48,329 bases of DNA from Planctomycetaceae bacterium (GCA_029259845.1 JAJDEI010000155.1:1-48329), one strand, 5' to 3'. Shown: positions 33,102 to 41,513, counted from the stretch's first letter. Made by a program: numbers and translations. Notes: generated by a model from the sequence alone, not told the origin.

Positions 33102-34007
33102 TCAAGACGATGTGACCATCCCCGCTCGGGATGCGATCCGCCACAGCCCGCGCGCGGCGGCCGTTTCGCCGTCGACGACTTGCACGGCTCGGTTCCGATG
33201 CTCCAGCGCGGTGACGTATCGCGACGCCAGTTCCTGCGATCCGATGACCGTTACGGGAGTGTCGGCCGAGACCAGGTCGGTGATGCTCGCCAATTCATGG
33301 CCGATCAACAGTCCCGAAAGGTAATCCGGCACCGCCGTTGCTGCGAGCTTGTCGAACAACCGCAGCGTGCGGACGCCGAACAACTCGTGCAGCAAGCCGG
33401 AGCCGCCGGCTGCGCGGTCCAGCCCACGGGCAAAGGCGCATGAATCCGCAGCCCCCGGCTCCGACATCTGCGCCAGCAGGCTGTGCCGCGAAAGGATGTC
33501 GAACAGCTCACCGGTCATCATCGTCTGGAAGGCGTCAATCCGCTGCCCGTCGAACGAGACCCATTTGGAATGCGTCCCCGGCAGGCAGACAGCCGACGGT
33601 TCGCTGACATCGAGGCCGACAAGCTGCGTCTCCTCGCCGCGCATCACGTCGGGAACGCCGTCCGCATCAACGGTGCACAGACCGGGCACAATTCGCAGGG
33701 ACGTGCCCGGAACCTGGTGCAGGTGGTCCGCCAAAGCGTGACATGCCGCCGGACACTCAACGTAGGGGGCCTCACTCCATCCCTGGCGGCTGCCGACCAT
33801 CCCGCACAACAGGGCCGGAGCATCGGGAGCTTGCTGGAGCCAATCGCCGAAATGAGTTTCGAAGGCCGCAGCCCATGCACCGGCAACGACCCATTTGAGA
33901 CCGGCTTCGAGCCGCCGCGTCTCGATGACCTCGCCATTGGCGGCGTACCGAAACCCCCGGACGTTGCTGGTCCCCCAGTCGACGCCGATCAAAGCGGTCG
34001 GTGACAT
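33102..34007 (-). CDS. dgoK: 2-dehydro-3-deoxygalactonokinase (DgoK)
   Basis: This 301-residue protein of normal DgoK length carries the family signature IGVDWGTSNVRGF at residues 7-19, CGMVGSRQGW near 68-77, MRGEETQLVGL near 122, and the catalytic-region segment CLPGTHSKWVSFDGQRI with the FQTMMTGELFDIL helix. DgoK phosphorylates 2-keto-3-deoxy-galactonate in the De Ley-Doudoroff route of galactose or galactonate breakdown. No dgoA, dgoD or transport gene is adjacent. The gene is bracketed by two inverted copies of repeat family A, at 32938-33077 and 34059-34198, so it may have moved or been rearranged as a unit. Confidence 0.93.
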   Translation of the reverse strand: MSPTALIGVDWGTSNVRGFRYAANGEVIETRRLEAGLKWVVAGAWAAAFETHFGDWLQQAPDAPALLCGMVGSRQGWSEAPYVECPAACHALADHLHQVPGTSLRIVPGLCTVDADGVPDVMRGEETQLVGLDVSEPSAVCLPGTHSKWVSFDGQRIDAFQTMMTGELFDILSRHSLLAQMSEPGAADSCAFARGLDRAAGGSGLLHELFGVRTLRLFDKLAATAVPDYLSGLLIGHELASITDLVSADTPVTVIGSQELASRYVTALEHRNRAVQVVDGETAAARGLWRIASRAGMVTSS

Positions 34008-34058
34008 TGCTCGCTCCTCGTCAGTTCCCAGTGAGTGTGTGCATCCGCTTCATGGTGG

Positions 34059-34198
34059 GGGTGGCTGGGGCGATCTGAATCGATGATTGGCCTGCCGCAC
34101 GGAAGTCTGGGGCCTTGGGCCGTGAACGAACCGCGTCACGGCCCCAGTGTTCGGCCGGAGGATACGTTTCCGTTGCCTCAACATCGCCCCAGCCACCC
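34059..34198 (+). repeat. MITE-like repeat family A, copy 4 (5' side of dgoK)
   Basis: This is the best-preserved copy: GGGTGGCTGGGGCGAT at 34059-34074 is answered by the exact inverse ATCGCCCCAGCCACCC at 34183-34198, giving 140 bp with 16-bp perfect terminal inverted repeats. The interior holds a second palindrome (CTGGGGC...GCCCCAG, about 34109-34147). It begins about 50 bp before the dgoK start and faces away from copy 3. Confidence 0.88.
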
Positions 34199-34596
34199 TG
34201 AAATGAGCGAGCACCACGATCGAACGGTTGTCCCCCAATGGGCCACCCGCCTTGAAACCAGGCCAAGGAGTTTTCTCCGAGTTTCACAGTCGCACAAACA
34301 TCTGCAAAACAGTGGCCTCGCCTCCCCGCGGATTGCCCCGATTCACAAGACGAGTTAATCGGTTTTATGTCTGCGGTTGTCCTTCGTGCGTCAGACTGCT
34401 TCAATTCAAGGGAACCTGGTGGGGGCCCGACGTGTCTCGACCGACAACTCAGGCTGCGGTGGACTGATCGAGTCGTGGACGCAGTGTAGCGGTCTGGCAT
34501 GTGAGTGTGTGACAACTGGAGTGACCTGCTCGACTCCCCCAGACATTCTGCGGGGCTTGTGGCGAACTTCGGGCCACAAATGATAAGGAGCTTTCC
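34199..34596. other. Intergenic region upstream of the HNH gene
   Basis: About 400 bp carry the outer flank shared with repeat copy 3 (GCACCACGATCGAACGGTTGTC, to about 34232). After that comes sequence with no coding pattern that must hold the HNH gene promoter. The long minus-strand frame across this area reads through repeats and the HNH gene and is not credible. Confidence 0.35.
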
Positions 34597-35193
34597 ATGG
34601 TAACGGCAGTGCTGCAGCGGCCGACGCTTGTGCTGAACCGCAACTGGCAGGCGGTGGGCGTGGCGTCCGTGGCTCGCGCACTGGTGAAGGTGTTCGGCCA
34701 AAGTGCGAGGATTGTCGATCCGGCCGATTTTCGCCTGTACACCTGGGATGACTGGTCGCGGCTCCGCCCGGAAGGGGACGAACCGTGTATCCGGACGAAC
34801 AGCTTTCGTCTCCGCGTGCCGGAGGTCATCACGCTCACCACGTATGACCGGGTGCCGACTAATGCTGTCACGTTTAGCCGCCGCAACGTCTTCAAGCGGG
34901 ACCGGTTCACGTGCCAGTACTGCGGGCGTCAGCCGGGGAGTGCCGAGTTGACGATTGACCACGTGCAACCGCGGGCGCAAGGCGGCCTGTCGAGTTGGGA
35001 CAACTGCGTCCTCGCCTGTGTCGAATGCAACAGCCACAAGGCGGACCGCACGCCCGTGCAGGCCGGCATGAAGCTTCGCAAGGAGCCGGTCCGGCCGAAC
35101 TGGCGGCCGTTCTACTCCGCCGACGGCGTGCGGATCGACAGTTGGCAGAAGTTCGTCAACGAAGCATTCTGGAACGTCGAGCTGGAAACGTAA
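34597..35193 (+). CDS. HNH endonuclease family protein
   Basis: The product is 198 residues from ATG 34597, with AAGGAG 9 bases upstream. The C-terminal half is an HNH domain: CQYCG (Cys 106 and Cys 109), the catalytic segment LTIDHVQPRAQGG (Asp 121-His 122), DNCVLACVECNSHKADRTP with Asn 136, a second Cys pair (141, 144) and His 147. The zinc-finger cysteines and the ββα-metal motif look intact. The N-terminal part (PTLVLNRNWQAVGVASVARAL, then YTWDDW) is typical of a stand-alone family of HNH proteins widespread in planctomycetes and other bacteria. The biological role of that family is unclear. No methylase or phage gene is nearby. Confidence 0.9.
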   Translation: MVTAVLQRPTLVLNRNWQAVGVASVARALVKVFGQSARIVDPADFRLYTWDDWSRLRPEGDEPCIRTNSFRLRVPEVITLTTYDRVPTNAVTFSRRNVFKRDRFTCQYCGRQPGSAELTIDHVQPRAQGGLSSWDNCVLACVECNSHKADRTPVQAGMKLRKEPVRPNWRPFYSADGVRIDSWQKFVNEAFWNVELET

Positions 35194-35245
35194 CGCGGCG
35201 AGCAGCGGCGCACTCGCTGTTGCTCGCCGTTTTCGTTTGTTCCTC

Positions 35246-35402
35246 GTTCCCAAACTCCAGTTTGGGAACGCATCTCCCCGAAACTCTGTTTCGCGAACGG
35301 TCACACAGGTTCGTGTGTCTCCGGCAGTCGGTCTATCGTGCGGGGGGACGAGAAACGGAGTTTCTCGAAAGTGCGTTCCCAAGCCGGAGCTTGGGAACGA
35401 GG
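35246..35402. repeat. Composite GTTCCCAA-type hairpin repeat
   Basis: The series is CGTTCCCAAACT-CC-AGTTTGGGAACG (35246-35271), CGAAACTCTGTTTCG, ACACAGGTTCGTGTGT, ACGAGAAACGGAGTTTCTCG and CGTTCCCAAGC-GCTTGGGAACG (35374-35399). A half copy (GCTTGGGAACGA) follows at 35411-35422, just before the GNAT start. The order of modules matches 16272-16381. Confidence 0.78.
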
Positions 35403-35427
35403 GAAACAGGGCTTGGGAACGAAGGCA

Positions 35428-35976
35428 ATGATCCCCGTGAGCAGCGACACATCCGACATCCGCATCCGCCCCTACCAGGAGGATGATGTTGAGCGACTCT
35501 ACGAAGCGGCCCGCGAATCGGTCGCAGACATGCAGCCGTGGATGCCTTGGTGTCACGCGGACTACAGCCGAAAGGATGCAGAAGCGTGGGTCGTTGCGAA
35601 TTGCCGCCCGGCAGAAGGCCAAGGGGATACGAATTTCGTCATCGAAAGCATCGCGGGACGACTTCTCGGAGGGTGCGGGTTGAACCGTCTTGATCCGAGT
35701 CACCGCACGGCCAACCTCGGATACTGGTTGCGAACATCCGCTCGTGGCCGAGGCGCTGCCACGAGCGCTACGACATTGGTGCGGGACCATGCCTTTGACA
35801 ACACTCACTTGGATCGACTGGAGATCGTGGTCGCTGTCGGCAATTCCGCCAGTCAACGGGTTGCCGTGCGCGCCGGTGCGGTACGTGAGGGGCTCTTGCG
35901 ACAGGCGTTGCTGCTGAATGACCAACGGCACGACGCCATTCTGTACTCGCTGCTGCGATCGGACCCAACGCAATAA
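35428..35976 (+). CDS. GNAT-family N-acetyltransferase (RimJ/RimL-like)
   Basis: The product is 182 residues from ATG 35428; the frame is open to 35338, but that part runs through the repeat. The RimJ/RimL pattern is clear: IRIRPYQEDDVERLYEA at the start, a middle segment NFVIESIAGRLLGGCGLN, the acetyl-CoA loop region YWLRTSARGRGAATSAT, and RLEIVVAVGNSASQRVAVRAG with VREGLLR near the end. Such enzymes acetylate protein N-termini or small amines; the substrate is unknown. The upstream hairpin repeat lies almost against the start codon, so promoter elements, if any, must overlap it or lie beyond. Confidence 0.88.
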   Translation: MIPVSSDTSDIRIRPYQEDDVERLYEAARESVADMQPWMPWCHADYSRKDAEAWVVANCRPAEGQGDTNFVIESIAGRLLGGCGLNRLDPSHRTANLGYWLRTSARGRGAATSATTLVRDHAFDNTHLDRLEIVVAVGNSASQRVAVRAGAVREGLLRQALLLNDQRHDAILYSLLRSDPTQ

Positions 35977-35989
35977 CGGTCGCGGCGAA

Positions 35990-36739
35990 CTACTCGGGCT
36001 TCGCGGTCAGTGTGGCAATCAGGATGCCGGCGGCGACGGAGACGTTCAGTGAAGTGACGTCGCCGAGCGGGGCGAGACGGCAGGTTTCGTCGCAGTTCTT
36101 GGTGGTCAGGTGCCGCAGGCCTTTCTGTTCGTTGCCGAGCACCAGCAGCCAGGGGCGGTCGCGGGGGATGTCGGCGATGTCCGTTTCGGCATGCTCGGAG
36201 GTGCCCAACACCCACAGTCCGGCGTCTTTGGCGGCCTTGAGGGCGCGGCTCAGATTCGTCTGGATCGAGAACGGCACCGACTCCACGCCGCCGGATGCGG
36301 TGTCGTACACCGTCGCCGAGAGCGGTGCCGAGCGGTCCTTGGTCATCACGATGCCCCGCACGCCGAAGAATGCGGCTGTGCGAAAAACGGCTCCCACGTT
36401 GTGCGGGTCCTGCAGATGATCAAACGCCAGCCATAATCCCGAGCCGGTTGCGTCGGCGAATAGCTCGTCGAGCATCACGTCTTCGCGCGGCTTGACGTCG
36501 CCTTCGCCCGATCCCTGTCGCCCGTCACCGTCCGTCTTTCGCTTCGGTCCCCGGTTCTTCGCCGATTGGGACTCCACACGAATCCCCTGTGCCGCCGCCG
36601 CGCTGATCACCTCTCGCCAGGCGGTGTCCCCTCCCTGCGAACTCGCCCGCACCGCCAGCACGTCCCGAGGACGTGTGTTGATCGCGGCGAGGACACTGTG
36701 CGGGTTGCGGAGGTGAAGTAAGGACATCGAATCGGTCAA
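35990..36739 (-). CDS. TrmH/SpoU-family RNA 2'-O-methyltransferase
   Basis: This 249-residue protein has an N-terminal substrate-binding part (LHLRNPHSVLAAINTRP), a charged linker rich in Lys, Gly and Asp (about 58-88), and a C-terminal SPOUT knot. All three family motifs are present: LAFDHLQDPHNVGAVFRTA, LLVLGNEQKGLR and LNVSVAAGILIATL. It should transfer a methyl group to a ribose 2'-OH of rRNA or tRNA. It starts in an ATGA overlap with the stop of the related gene upstream (36736-36739), so the two paralogues are translated together. Which RNA each modifies is not apparent. Confidence 0.9.
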   Translation of the reverse strand: MTDSMSLLHLRNPHSVLAAINTRPRDVLAVRASSQGGDTAWREVISAAAAQGIRVESQSAKNRGPKRKTDGDGRQGSGEGDVKPREDVMLDELFADATGSGLWLAFDHLQDPHNVGAVFRTAAFFGVRGIVMTKDRSAPLSATVYDTASGGVESVPFSIQTNLSRALKAAKDAGLWVLGTSEHAETDIADIPRDRPWLLVLGNEQKGLRHLTTKNCDETCRLAPLGDVTSLNVSVAAGILIATLTAKPE

Positions 36740-37533
36740 TCGTGTGACGGCGAACTGGCGCGCTGGCGCCGCAGTTCATAAAAGCATATCCCGGCGGCGA
36801 CCGCCACGTTCAGCGATTCGATCTGTCCGGACTGCGGAATCTTCACGGTCGCGTGAGACAGGGCGAGCAGCGAATCGCTCACGCCGGCATGTTCGTTGCC
36901 CAGCACAAGCAGCGTCGGCCCGGTCAAATCTTGCAGAGCGAGCTCGGTTGCGGCACCCGCATCGGCACCGACGACAGTGAAGCCCGAGCGGCAAAACTCC
37001 TGCACCGCTTCGGTGAGATCGGGAACTCGGGCGATCGGCAGGTGATTGACGGCTCCCGCCGAACTGCGGGCGACGACGGAAGTCACCTCCGACTGCCCCT
37101 CCGTACCGACGACCAGTCCGTCCATCCCCAACACATCAGCCGCGCGAATGATCGCGCCAAAGTTGTGCGGGTCCTGGATGCGGTCCAACAGCACCAGCGC
37201 GGGAGTGCCGGTGTCGGCCGAGATCACGTCTGCAAGCGAGGCATATGGGAATGGCGGCATCTTCGCCAACAAGCCTTGATGATCGCTCGCCCCGCAAAGT
37301 TGAACAAGCCGCGACGCCGGCTCGACCGTGATCGGAATCTCCTTCCCGGCTGCGAGATCAGTGACGGTCTGCCGGTCTTCCGCGCTGAGATTTTCGGACA
37401 TTCTCAACTCGACGATGGGCCATCGCCCGGCACGCAACGTTTCGAGCACGACATGCCGTCCCCACAACCAGCAGCGCTGATGGTTGCCCATCAGCGACGA
37501 CTGTCGCGACTTTCGACGTTTTTGACCGACCAT
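36736..37533 (-). CDS. rlmB: TrmH/SpoU-family RNA 2'-O-methyltransferase, RlmB-like
   Basis: This 265-residue protein has the RlmB order of domains: substrate-binding domain from WLWGRHVVLETLRAG through IPITVEPASRLVQLCGASDHQG, then the SPOUT domain with ALVLLDRIQDPHNFGAIIRAA, LLVLGNEHAGVSDSL and LNVAVAAGICFYELRRQ. The VQLCGASDHQGLLA segment is characteristic of the RlmB/TrmH G subgroup that methylates a guanosine of 23S rRNA. The symbol is by resemblance only, since the downstream paralogue overlaps this gene by 4 bp and either could hold that role. The Lys/Arg-rich N-terminus (MVGQKRRKSRQ) may contact RNA. Confidence 0.88.
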   Translation of the reverse strand: MVGQKRRKSRQSSLMGNHQRCWLWGRHVVLETLRAGRWPIVELRMSENLSAEDRQTVTDLAAGKEIPITVEPASRLVQLCGASDHQGLLAKMPPFPYASLADVISADTGTPALVLLDRIQDPHNFGAIIRAADVLGMDGLVVGTEGQSEVTSVVARSSAGAVNHLPIARVPDLTEAVQEFCRSGFTVVGADAGAATELALQDLTGPTLLVLGNEHAGVSDSLLALSHATVKIPQSGQIESLNVAVAAGICFYELRRQRASSPSHD

Positions 37534-37697
37534 CGAAGAGGTGTTTTTCTATAACGAGCGAGAAACGTCCGTCGCTTGCGGTTTCGCAGCGTCGGCATGG
37601 TGGCGACACATCACGGTGGGGCAAAACGGCAAGCCCGCCACGGACGTCAATCGGGGGCGTCCGGCTCAAGCCATTCTAACGAACGGCCAGTCGCCGA

Positions 37698-39122
37698 TCA
37701 CAACTCGACCGTTTCGTCCGTGTACGTGCCGCTGGGAAGTGTTTGTTCCTGTTCCGACCGGTTCACGATCGAAACTTGACCGCAGATACGGACGTCGCAC
37801 TCGAACCGGACCGGTCCGGTGACTTTGAGCGATTGGCACTCCACGAGTGACGGCGGTCCGGCGGGGAACAGTTGCTCAAAACGGTCGAGCATTTTGTAGT
37901 GAGCCGGGTCAAGTTCAATGTGCGGCGGCTGTCCGTCGCGGCTGGCGACGAGCCGCAGGACCGTGTCCTCCTCGTGAGGTTCATACGCATCGGACCGCAC
38001 GCCCAGCAAATCGTTGGCCGTCTTGACGGGGGCGAAGCGATGCCGGGGGACGAGGAGGGCGCTGCTGCGGTCGAAGCATTCGATCGCAGCCCCCATCGCC
38101 GACTCCAATTGCAGCACTGCGGGGGAATCCGGGTCCTGCGGGTCGATCGTCTTGCAGTTGCGGATGAGGGGCAGAGGCAGTGTGCCGCCGCTTGCGGCCA
38201 ACTCGTCACGCAGGTGTTCGAGTTGAATCCACAGATTGTTGGTGTTGAAAAAGCGGTGCCGCCGGATGTCATGAAACTGTTCTCCATCGTCCGGCGGACA
38301 CTGGGCGGACTCGCGCAAAACGAGCCGCCCATCGCGAATTCGCCGCGTGAGATGTCCCCCCTTGCGGTCCATCTCGGTGCGCGCGGCTACTTCCATGAGG
38401 AACGAAAGGCCGGACTCCGCGAAGTATCGCAGGATCCGGGCATCGGCGGTCGCGCCGAGGTTGTCGGCATTGGAGACGAACAGATAGCGCACGCCCGCAT
38501 CAAGCAGCCGGTCGAGCAGCCGCCCATGCCCCTGCAGTGATGGATACAAATCGCCATGCCCCGGGGGGCACCACTCCAACTCCGGGGCGGCGCTCCACGC
38601 CATCGGTTCATGCGTGTCGGGGTTGAGCTTGGGGACCTTGTTCTGGACGAAATCGAGCGTGCCGTCTTCGTTGGCAAGGTCGGGGTATCGCTCCAGGTAC
38701 CGCAGGCTCGCTGCCTGCGTGCTGAAGCTGTTCATCAACAGAAACACCGGTCGTCTGTGACCAGTCTCCCGCCGATGCAGCAGGACGCCTCGCGCGACGA
38801 AGTCCAGGAACGTGTCGCCGCCCCGGACCGGCAGCAACGACTTGGGAGCGGACAGGCCCATCCCCGTGCCGAGCCCGCCGTTGAGCTTGATCACGGCCAG
38901 TTGCTCAAACAGCGCACAACTGCCGGATGCGTCGGCTTCAAGGTCTTCGTAACGGAGGACGTTTTGAACCGGCTCGATGTCTCGCTCCGGGAGCAGTCCG
39001 GTCTCCCCCTGCTCCAGCCGCGCGACGGCGTTCAGAAACGCATCGATGGCGGGCTGCGAAACGTGCGCAGCCTGCATCTTTTCCCGGATGAGCCTGGAAT
39101 GCGGTGAGGTCGGCGGGGGCAT
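37698..39122 (-). CDS. UTP-glucose-1-phosphate uridylyltransferase, eukaryote-type (UDPGP family)
   Basis: This 474-residue protein has the eukaryotic-type nucleotide loop VIKLNGGLGTGMGLSAPKSLLPV (about residues 77-99; GalU has a different signature), followed by FLLMNSFSTQAASLRYL, the substrate loops WCPPGHGDLYPSL and YLFVSNADNLGATAD, then FNTNNLWIQLEHL and LLVPRHRFAPVKTANDLL. The left-handed beta-helix end (VTGPVRFECDVRICGQVSI) is visible. It makes UDP-glucose for glycan synthesis. This distribution is known in some planctomycetes and other bacteria. It is transcribed alone. Confidence 0.93.
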   Translation of the reverse strand: MPPPTSPHSRLIREKMQAAHVSQPAIDAFLNAVARLEQGETGLLPERDIEPVQNVLRYEDLEADASGSCALFEQLAVIKLNGGLGTGMGLSAPKSLLPVRGGDTFLDFVARGVLLHRRETGHRRPVFLLMNSFSTQAASLRYLERYPDLANEDGTLDFVQNKVPKLNPDTHEPMAWSAAPELEWCPPGHGDLYPSLQGHGRLLDRLLDAGVRYLFVSNADNLGATADARILRYFAESGLSFLMEVAARTEMDRKGGHLTRRIRDGRLVLRESAQCPPDDGEQFHDIRRHRFFNTNNLWIQLEHLRDELAASGGTLPLPLIRNCKTIDPQDPDSPAVLQLESAMGAAIECFDRSSALLVPRHRFAPVKTANDLLGVRSDAYEPHEEDTVLRLVASRDGQPPHIELDPAHYKMLDRFEQLFPAGPPSLVECQSLKVTGPVRFECDVRICGQVSIVNRSEQEQTLPSGTYTDETVEL

Positions 39123-39204
39123 TGTGCGAGATTTCGGTGAGATGGAAACCAGTCACATGCGAGTGCGTCGTCCAGACCCAGAATATGGGTGCGTGGCAGA
39201 AACT

Positions 39205-39271
39205 GTAACCCGAAGCGTAAGCGAGGAATGCCCCGGATTGCAGCTTCGTCCTCGCTGACGCGTCGGGTTAC
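39205..39271. repeat. ACCCGAAGCGT-type palindromic repeat
   Basis: GTAACCCGAAGCGTAAGCGAGGA (39205-39227) is mirrored with two mismatches by the word ending GTCGGGTTAC (39249-39271). This is the kind of interspersed palindrome seen throughout planctomycete genomes. It lies in the 372-bp gap between the UDPGP gene and the polysaccharide export gene. Confidence 0.75.
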
Positions 39272-39339
39272 GGTGCCCCGGCTCTCCCCCACAATCAAGA
39301 CTCGAAGACGCACTAGTGGCCTGTCAAACCTGAAAGTTA

Positions 39340-39395
39340 GGGTTGGAGTTCAGCCTTTAGGCTGCGAAAACAAGCTAAAGCTCGAACTCCAACCC
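39340..39395. repeat. GGGTTGGAGTT-type palindromic repeat
   Basis: GGGTTGGAGTTCAGCCTTTAG and its near-inverse CTAAAGCTCGAACTCCAACCC face each other across a short A-rich loop. It is a second palindromic class in the same gap as the repeat at 39205-39271. I saw it nowhere else in the window. Confidence 0.7.
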
Positions 39396-39494
39396 CCGAA
39401 TCAAATCGTGACAGAGCCTCGATGCGACGACTGCATTATCGCAACCGTAAATCGCCGACGCAATCCGTCATCCGGCGACGCATGTTAAGCCGCG

Positions 39495-41513
39495 TCAGTT
39501 TCCGCCGCCGTTGTTGTTGAACTGGGCGGCGGCGATGCCGAACAGAGCCCCTTCAAGCAGATGCCGCTCGAAGAACGCGCCGACCGTCTCAAGTTTGGTG
39601 TACTGCAGGATCACCATGTCGCCCGGCTGAATCAGGATATTCTCCCGTTCCGGATGGCGGAGTGCCTTATACAAATCGACGTCGATCGGCATCCGCGTTC
39701 CGTTCGCGAGTTTCCTTAAGATGATGACATGGCTCGCGCTGAAGGTGACATCCATGTTCAGGGCCGAGGTGCCCCCAATGTTTCGCGTCGTCTGGTTCTG
39801 CAACGATTGTGGCGACTGCGCCACGGAGATCGCCTCCAGAACGCCCAGGTCGTAGTCTCGGGGAAGCGTGTACTGTCCGCCGCCGAGCAGCCCGCCGGTG
39901 TAGAAGACTTCCGTTTCTCGCGACTCGATGAAAACAATGTCCCCGTCTTGGAGAATAATGTCCCGCTCGGTGAACATCGGGCGTTCCCCTTTCCCCAGCC
40001 GAACCGGAATCTTGGTGACGTTGGGGTTATCGATCGTCGGGTCGAAATCAAGAAAATGGCTGTGCCACGATTGGTCGTGTCCGCCGAAAGACATTCCGTT
40101 GCCGACGGGCATGTCCAACGACGGCGCGAACCCCTGCACGGCTGTCCCGTCGGGCGCTCCGAACGACTGGCCAAAGCCGGAATGCCCCGGCATGGGGGCG
40201 GCGGGCGACTGTCCTCGAACGATCGGCTCCGACGCATGTCCCCACACGGGCGCTCCGGCAGCGGAGCTTCGTCTCAGCGATTCGGCCGGTTCTGCCGGAC
40301 GGGGCCAGATCGTCGTCTCGGGCACGGGGTGTTGCTGGCGATTAATCGAACCTGGCGGAGCCTTGGTTGGCGGCGCGGCTCCGGGAGCGTTCCGCAGCGG
40401 ACGCACTGTTTCTTGCAGAGCCTGCGGACTCGAAAGCGACGGAGAGCGCCCACCGGGAAGCGGAGGTGTCCGCACATAGGGAGCCGGCTCGATGAATGAC
40501 GACGGGTGCGATTCATTTGCGACAGGTGCGTTGCTCGCGCGGGCCGCTTCGTTTGCGGGTTCCGATCTCGTCACAGGGGCCGCAGGAGTCGCACGGGGGG
40601 CGATGGTGGCGGGTGCCGTTTCGATCACAGGCGCTGCTTCGATCACCGATGCCGGAGGCTCAACGAACGCCTCGTGCGGAATGCTGGGGACCGGCGGCTG
40701 TTCGGGCATCCGATCAGGGACACCGTTAGGAGCGGTCCGTTTTCGTCGCACGATGTAGATCGTGTTCTTGGCGTCGAGTCCCGGGAGTCCGTCCGCCCCT
40801 CCGTCGGCCTTCGCGAGGGCGTGCAGGACGTCGTTTTCGTAAGCGGGAAGATGAACGATCTTCGCCGTGCCCCGTTTTGATTTGCCGAGGTTCACGGTCC
40901 CCGGCTGGATTCCCGAGGCGAGTTCGTTGGCGGTTTCCTGCCGGACGACGAGCACACGATACTCGCGGCGGCGGGCGAGGCTGATGAGCACGCGGTCCCG
41001 TTTGTCGTTGAGAATGTTCGCTTGAACCGTGTACGTCTTACGGACGGTGTCCTCGGCTTCCGCGAGCGTCATGCCGTTCACGCTGATGGGAGGCACGAGC
41101 GGCAGAGAGATCGTGCCATCGTCCCGGACCGCTGTCGGGTATCCGATCGTCGGAGGATCATGCGGCGTGCGGGGGAGGTTGATGGGCGGCGTCTCGCCGA
41201 TGCCCGCTCCCGGACCAACGTTCAACGATCCGAGGACACCGGGAACATACACGGACAGGATGTCGCCAGCCGCCAGCCGATACTCAACGGGCTGACGCTG
41301 TACGAGCAGGCTCAGATCGATCGTCTTTTTGCCGGAGCGGCTCGGCCCGAGGAACTCCTCCGGAACATAGGACGCCGGAACGCCTTTGAGCGGATGAAAC
41401 GCCGCGCAGCCCTGCAGCGCGAGCACCAACAGCAGCCCTGCCCGCGCCCAGGCGAAACGCCTTCCGCGCAGAGCAGCCGCACCGCCCGTACTTGCCGCTT
41501 GCAGGATGTTCAT
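39495..41513 (-). CDS. Polysaccharide biosynthesis/export lipoprotein (Wza-like, SLBB domains)
   Basis: The product is 672 residues from the ATG at 41513, which follows AAGGAAGACC; a GTG at 41549 is possible. The leader ends in a lipobox (LALQGC, Cys 36). The Poly_export domain is seen in VEYRLAAGDILSVYVPGVLG and TISLPLVPPISVNGMTLAEAE, and the SLBB-like part in TAKIVHLPAYENDVLHALAKADG and later QDGDIVFIESRETEVFYTGG. A Pro/Ala/Ser-rich unstructured region of about 210 residues (roughly 260-475) separates the SLBB parts, which is unusual. The C-terminus (NILIQPGDMVILQYTK) is Wza-like. The protein should form an outer-membrane export channel. The short lipoprotein gene just upstream is on the same strand (75-bp gap). 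Confidence 0.88.
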   Translation of the reverse strand: MNILQAASTGGAAALRGRRFAWARAGLLLVLALQGCAAFHPLKGVPASYVPEEFLGPSRSGKKTIDLSLLVQRQPVEYRLAAGDILSVYVPGVLGSLNVGPGAGIGETPPINLPRTPHDPPTIGYPTAVRDDGTISLPLVPPISVNGMTLAEAEDTVRKTYTVQANILNDKRDRVLISLARRREYRVLVVRQETANELASGIQPGTVNLGKSKRGTAKIVHLPAYENDVLHALAKADGGADGLPGLDAKNTIYIVRRKRTAPNGVPDRMPEQPPVPSIPHEAFVEPPASVIEAAPVIETAPATIAPRATPAAPVTRSEPANEAARASNAPVANESHPSSFIEPAPYVRTPPLPGGRSPSLSSPQALQETVRPLRNAPGAAPPTKAPPGSINRQQHPVPETTIWPRPAEPAESLRRSSAAGAPVWGHASEPIVRGQSPAAPMPGHSGFGQSFGAPDGTAVQGFAPSLDMPVGNGMSFGGHDQSWHSHFLDFDPTIDNPNVTKIPVRLGKGERPMFTERDIILQDGDIVFIESRETEVFYTGGLLGGGQYTLPRDYDLGVLEAISVAQSPQSLQNQTTRNIGGTSALNMDVTFSASHVIILRKLANGTRMPIDVDLYKALRHPERENILIQPGDMVILQYTKLETVGAFFERHLLEGALFGIAAAQFNNNGGGN

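Noticed and set aside
34021..35973. 650-residue open frame on the minus strand
   Set aside because: It runs antisense through the HNH and GNAT genes and through repeats, with no domain pattern; both plus-strand genes have clear motifs.
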